A DNA stretch of 64,000 bases, from the NCBI GenBank assembly GCA_029931535.1, contig JAQPZY010001490.1, forward strand, positions 310,001 to 374,000. Reading direction: 5' to 3'. Of this stretch, positions 60,279 to 64,000 are shown one piece after another. The notes under the pieces were generated by a model. The model did no database searches. It was not told the origin of the DNA and worked only from the letters and a program-made list of their open reading frames with translations. Each line of letters opens with the position of its first letter. The first letter of the stretch is position 1. This DNA is from Margaritifera margaritifera (Eukaryota > Mollusca > Bivalvia > Unionida > Margaritiferidae). Position numbers and translations under genes: made by a program.

Positions 60279-62304
60279 ATGTCATAAATTCAAAAATACA
60301 TCCAATTCCGCGTTTGACGTGGACGCGCATGTGTTGGTGGATCAATGCAAAAGCGATTTTCGGTATTATTCGTATCCATCTAGGGACCTCGATCCATTGA
60401 AACAAGAATTAAAAGTGCAGGACACGTGTATGTTTTTAATTCCCTGTGAGGCTTTCTTGGAAATAGAGGAAAAACTTGTGCGTGACAACAACGCTGATTA
60501 CAGTGCCAATGCCATAGTTGGATTTGTTAACAATAGCATCAAGGCGTTGTTGGACAGCGCGCGTTATTCCATCGACGGAAAGGAAATAAAGGCAATTTTC
60601 GACAACGTTGATGCTTCCACGAAGATTCTCGGACTTGCCAGATACAACGACGATTTCGCGAGGTCTGCTGGCCCGTCTATGATTGTTTATAAGTGTTACG
60701 ACTCTAGGTCTTAAAATAATGTAACAGAAAGAAACTGAAACCAACAATGTAAGTAAAATCAACATGCAATTTATTTCTAGATAATTAAAGTGAAAAAATT
60801 AATCTTAAGTGTCCTAATCACACGTCCTAAATATAGAATGTTCCGAATAAATTCCAGTAGCCTTGAATATCCTGATGTGCCAGTAGTCTTAAATGTCCTG
60901 ATGTGCCAGTAGTCTTGAATGTCCTGATGTAATATAGTTCCAATAATCTTGAATTAATCACAAAATCCCAAAGTCAAGTATTATTCCGAAATGAGAATGA
61001 GTACTTTTAGTAATTCCAATGAATATTTTAAATAAATAATTCCTTCCGCTGAATTTGCTCTGAATTTTCACAACACAACAATAAACGTCTGATTATTAAA
61101 ATGATTCTTCATAGACTGACCATTTAAATAAGAATAAAATAATATCCGCCAAAATTTCAATATATAAACATAAGCCACGTGACAGAATATTCTGGAATAT
61201 GAGCAACTCTGACGGAAAATTACTGTGCGTACCGGACTTTCCTCACATCAAGACATGGAAAGTTCCAATCTAAGTACTAAATACTATGTAAACAAGACTA
61301 ACCTTGAACTCAAATGCAGTAAATATGTTATTTACAAAATGATCACTAAAGTACAACTTACCTCATGGACACATATTAAAAATCCAATATACATAACATA
61401 AGGACCCATCCGATCATGCAGATCATAAAATGCATACAATACGACAGCCGGTAGACAGTGCAAATCCCGCCGCCCCTGTAGGTGCAGAAAACATGATCAT
61501 TGACGTCAATCCGAATTTCAACTCTGGATTTGCACAGCGTTGACTACAACTTCATGGAGCCTCATTAAGGTTTTCGTTTGCAATTCCTCTTAGTCACATA
61601 TCTTGGTTTTGCAGAGATGTACACAAAGTTATTTTTGGGGCCAAACACACAGTTACATTAACCCGTAAGGGTACAACCAACGATGCAACAGGAGGTGCTG
61701 CTGGTAAAGTTGTGTTGTCAACATTAACATTGTGGATGCCTGTGCCAACTCCTTCACTGACCACAGATTCACGTTTGATCAATCTGGAACCGCGTTAACG
61801 CTGTCGTTTTGTGCGCACACCACAGACGCGCACCCGTTAACTAATATTCAGGGACTGTTTACATGGCAAATAAGTACCCAACCTGATCTTACCGCACCAA
61901 AACATGTGTTCGTGGCATTTCAAGATGCCAATTTAGACAATGACCAAATGCGTAGTAAAATGATATTCGGCCATTTATAAATATCTGACGTCTCTTTGCG
62001 GTTAAGAGGTCATCAGGAACCCTAGGAAGAAGTGTTACTTAACTTTGTAGACAATGAAGTCACACGTACATGTCACAATCTGTGGTCGAATATGGCCCGG
62101 CATCAAAACATTGACTCAGGTCCGCACATTTCACAGTATAACGTTCGTACGTTGTACCTGATTTATTGCTTATTGTTGGAACACCTGGAGTTGTTTAGAT
62201 GGTCTGTGGTTGACATATACTTTCATACACATGCAGGTGCGGCTTCTGCTGTCGGTGATAAATGCTTTGCTGTGATCCTCGCTGACAGGAGTCTGTTGTT
62301 GTAG
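60279..62304 (+). pseudogene. Major-capsid-like protein of the Polinton-like element, split by an LTR insertion
   Basis: The 5' part begins at an ATG near 60,279 with an early frameshift, then runs open to 60,693. CMFLIPCEAFLEIEEKLVRD, VGFVNNSIKALLDSARYSID, GKEIKAIFDNVDASTKILGL and ARYNDDFARSAG match the amino half of a capsid protein found in invertebrate Polinton/adintovirus-like elements. A 705 bp insert follows. From 61,403 the reading frame resumes in phase: MIIDVNPNFNSGFAQ, RFSFAIPLSHISWFCRDVHK, VIFGAKHTVTLTRKG, GKVVLSTLTLWMPVP, and after frame changes FTFDQSGTALTLSFCAHT, LFTWQISTQPD, HVFVAFQDANLDNDQ and finally VGDKCFAVILADRSLLL to 62,304. Several stops and indels. The double jelly-roll major capsid assignment is inference; a structure prediction would test it. 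Confidence 0.6.
60694..61398. mobile_element. Probable solo LTR (705 bp) inserted in the capsid-like gene
   Basis: The insert begins TGTTA (60,694) and ends TAACA (61,398), the short inverted TG...CA termini of an LTR. It is flanked by TAAG at 60,690-60,693 and again at 61,399-61,402, a 4 bp target duplication as made by Ty3/Gypsy integrases. If the insert and one TAAG are skipped, the capsid-like frame continues in phase without a stop across the junction. The interior is non-coding and holds a tandem of about 30 bp (CCAGTAGTCTTGAATGTCCT and GATGTG, 60,858-60,925). No gag, pol or tRNA primer site is present, so internal recombination probably removed the rest. Orientation cannot be set from this alone. 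Confidence 0.75.
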
Positions 62305-62379
62305 GGTGCAGGTGGTCGAAGGGTCATTGACGCACCTGTGGAAAATTCATGATTGAACCTGTTACGTTTGTAAATAATA

Positions 62380-62800
62380 ATGTCCTACAGCAAAGTTAAG
62401 GTTGGCCTTAGCCCAAAGCAGCTTGCAAAAGTCAAAAGCGCAATACGAAATGATTGTGGATCGCTTTGAGGCTTTCTCCTTGAAAAGTTAACTGGAATTG
62501 TCCCCGCGTGGTTGACCCAAACGCAACTTCATCGGCTTAATGCGGCCAAACGAAATAACACCTCGGTGACATAAACGTTATCCAAGTCAGAGGTGGCACA
62601 AATTTTAAAAAAAAATAAAAAAATTTTTAAAAAAAATAAAAATAATGTGGAATATTTCCATTCCTCGCAGCAGTTCCAGGGTTGTTAGCGGCGGCGGCTT
62701 AGGCAGGTGCAAAAGCGGCTGCATTAGGGGCTGTAGGAACTGCATCCGGACTGGATCTGAACAAAGCCGTTGGTGGTGGACCTTCCAGATCCACAAAAAA
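62380..62800 (+). pseudogene. pX-like basic/hydrophobic minor virion protein
   Basis: Opens at ATG 62,380 with a basic segment (SKVKVGLSPKQLAKVKSAIR) and, after a frameshift, LTQTQLHRLNAAKRNNTSVT. An A/T-only patch (62,604-62,645) interrupts it. Past the patch is a hydrophobic stretch, GIFPFLAAVPGLLAAAA and AGAKAAALGAVGTASGLDLN, and then a Lys-rich tail. A basic head with LT/LS-x-x-Q repeats, then a Gly/Ala-rich membrane-like helix, is the pattern of pX-like proteins encoded just before the protease in adintovirus/Polinton elements. The label is inference from pattern and gene order. Confidence 0.5.
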
Positions 62801-62864
62801 GAAAAAGGCCTTCGATTGCTATGAACACCTCTCAGAATATCTTCAGGCAGAGGTCTTCGACTAC

Positions 62865-63287
62865 GCGGTACATCTCGCAGAGGACCTGGCCGTTAACTAA
62901 TTTCGATTTACTCTCCATGAGAATGTCAGTCAAACATTTTCGAGGTGTTTTGTGGGAAATGAACTTGCATGGATAATTTCTCGCACAAGGAAAACGTGAA
63001 TTGTTAACCTAGATTTGTCAACAGGACCCGGCACTCATTGGATCGCACACGTGATAACACCTCGACATCTTTTGCATTTTGACTCGTATGGGCTTGCACC
63101 ACCACTTGAGGTTGTTGATTATTTAACCCGAGGCCGACCTGGACGACAGAGTCGTCTACCACTATTTTATTCAACGCTACCGTTGCAAACTCGGTTGGAT
63201 GGTCCAATATGCGGTCATATTGTTGTTGAAGCGTTGCATGCATTTGCTGGAAGCACAACCCCGTTAACACTTATTATTTTACATTAA
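62865..63287 (+). pseudogene. Adenain-like cysteine protease
   Basis: The amino part is PLTNFDLLSMRMSVKHFRGV (about 62,884-62,945). After a frameshift the catalytic region is largely intact: IVNLDLSTGPGTHWIAHVIT carries the His, HFDSYGLAPPLEVVDYL the acidic residue, and GPICGHIVVEALHAF the nucleophile Cys in the CGH block. A stop follows at 63,285-63,287. Adenain-type proteases (C5/Ulp1 clan) process capsid and core precursors during virion maturation. The triad residues are all present, although the gene as a whole is broken. Confidence 0.8.
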
Positions 63288-63320
63288 AGTACGCTTAATA
63301 GTATACAAAATCACTATTAA

Positions 63321-63999
63321 CGTTATTTAGCCCGACGCGGCGCTGATGTGGATCTGACCAGGTTTGCCACCAAAGCGAATTTGACTGAGTTTACCAGCCG
63401 TGTTGTTGTTGGTGGTAACCCAGGTGAGCTTGTGATTTTTGAAGATCAGACTGGAAAACTTAAAACATCAAACGTGGACATTCAAGGTGTTTATGTAAGG
63501 CTGCGAGGCACTGTCGCAGAAAACCTAGCTGAAATCACTGAAGACGGGGGAATCAGAGACTCTGTTACATCTATTGCGTTTATGAAAGACTACGTTGATA
63601 TTGCTAATGCTTCAGCGAAACAATACGTGGATGAACAGATCGCAGACGTGCCACTACCACCGCGCGTAGTAGCTTCAATGGGAGCTTACACAGACATTTG
63701 GACCAGTGAAAGAGAGACAAAAAATGAAGGCCTAATAAGTGGTCGGCTTATCTTTATTGCTGACGTGAATGATTTTAATAGACCTCACATCTTAAGGTTG
63801 CGCGAGTCATGGTCGTATTTATTGATCTTTTCCAGTTATTCTGGTGGGTCGGTTTTAAGTGCAATATTGAAAAATGTTAACCAGTCGGGTGAATTATTAA
63901 TACGTGACCCCTCCAGACATCAAGCTTCCAAGAAATTGTACATATACTATGTCGGTATCGTTAGTTGTCGGAGATTGAATTCAGTTCGAAGAACTCAAC
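63321..63999 (+). CDS. Long open frame without ATG, possible fibre-like virion protein, continues past the window
   Basis: After an in-frame TAA at about 63,318 there are 226 codons with no stop to the end of the window. The frame begins near TTA-GCC-CGA-CGC. A leucine codon sits where an ATG would be expected, and the first in-frame ATG is not reached until about 63,580, so a lost start codon is likely. The protein opens ARRGADVDLTRF, then LTEFTSRVVVGGNPGELVIF, KTSNVDIQGVYVRLRG, then YVDIANASAKQYVDEQIADV and a Pro pair, ending in a beta-rich segment (SGRLIFIADVNDFN, ESWSYLLIFSSYSGGS). The shaft-like repeats plus globular end suggest a fibre or attachment protein, which is inference only. It is the least damaged gene of the element. 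Confidence 0.5.
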
Positions 64000-64000
64000 A

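Noticed and set aside
1..64000. CRISPR array, bacterial operon or ribosome-binding-site features
   Set aside because: The tandem repeats have no spacers of unique sequence, and the DNA is clearly eukaryotic (spliced gene, SINEs, LINEs).

Overview
This is animal nuclear DNA: AT-rich, intron-bearing, with long (TA)n, (TATG)n and (ATT)n microsatellites, tRNA-type SINEs, a MITE, several LINE families, a Penelope-like element, a mariner remnant and Polinton-type DNA. The repeat set and the one convincing host gene (a TNF-superfamily ligand) fit an invertebrate, most likely a mollusc. That assignment is inference; no rRNA or mitochondrial marker is present.

Layout. At 2.0-2.3 kb (-) lies an isolated exon with the look of a TNF-ligand membrane anchor. 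At 4.1-6.9 kb is an RTE-like LINE whose 5' endonuclease part is inverted relative to its reverse transcriptase, beside the tail of another LINE. At 9.3-12.4 kb a decayed protein-primed-type B DNA polymerase (-) stands head to head with a repeat protein bearing an HNH-like segment (+). A nearly full-length, decayed CR1/L2-like LINE (18.06 to 12.42 kb, -) sits in the end of that repeat gene. At 20.2-22.5 kb (-) and 49.2-51.5 kb (+) are two inverted copies of one mobile, zinc-finger-containing gene family. SINEs lie at 23.8 and 26.3 kb, minisatellites at 24.9 kb (22 bp unit) and 27.2 kb (48 bp unit), and a MITE with an exact 8 bp target duplication at 28.0 kb. A four-exon TNF-ligand gene (33.8-35.8 kb, -) has matching splice phases throughout and looks functional. 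LINE, mariner and Penelope remnants follow at 37.4, 40.1 and 46.6 kb, the last close to degenerate telomere-like repeats.

The most notable region is 53.5-64.0 kb, the interior of a Polinton/Maverick (adintovirus-like) element running off the right edge. It keeps, in order, a PolB amino half with SAP-like repeats (+), a DDE integrase (-), a packaging ATPase (+), unassigned genes, a penton/minor-capsid-like gene, a major-capsid-like gene split by a 705 bp probable solo LTR with a 4 bp target duplication, a pX-like membrane gene, an adenain-like protease and an open frame of 226 codons that has lost its ATG and is still open at the window end. Every identifiable gene except that last frame carries stops or frameshifts, so this is a fossil. 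A replication module (PolB, INT) and a virion module (ATPase, capsids, protease) together indicate a formerly virion-competent ancestor (inference).

All family calls come from reading translated motifs by eye; no database search was run.
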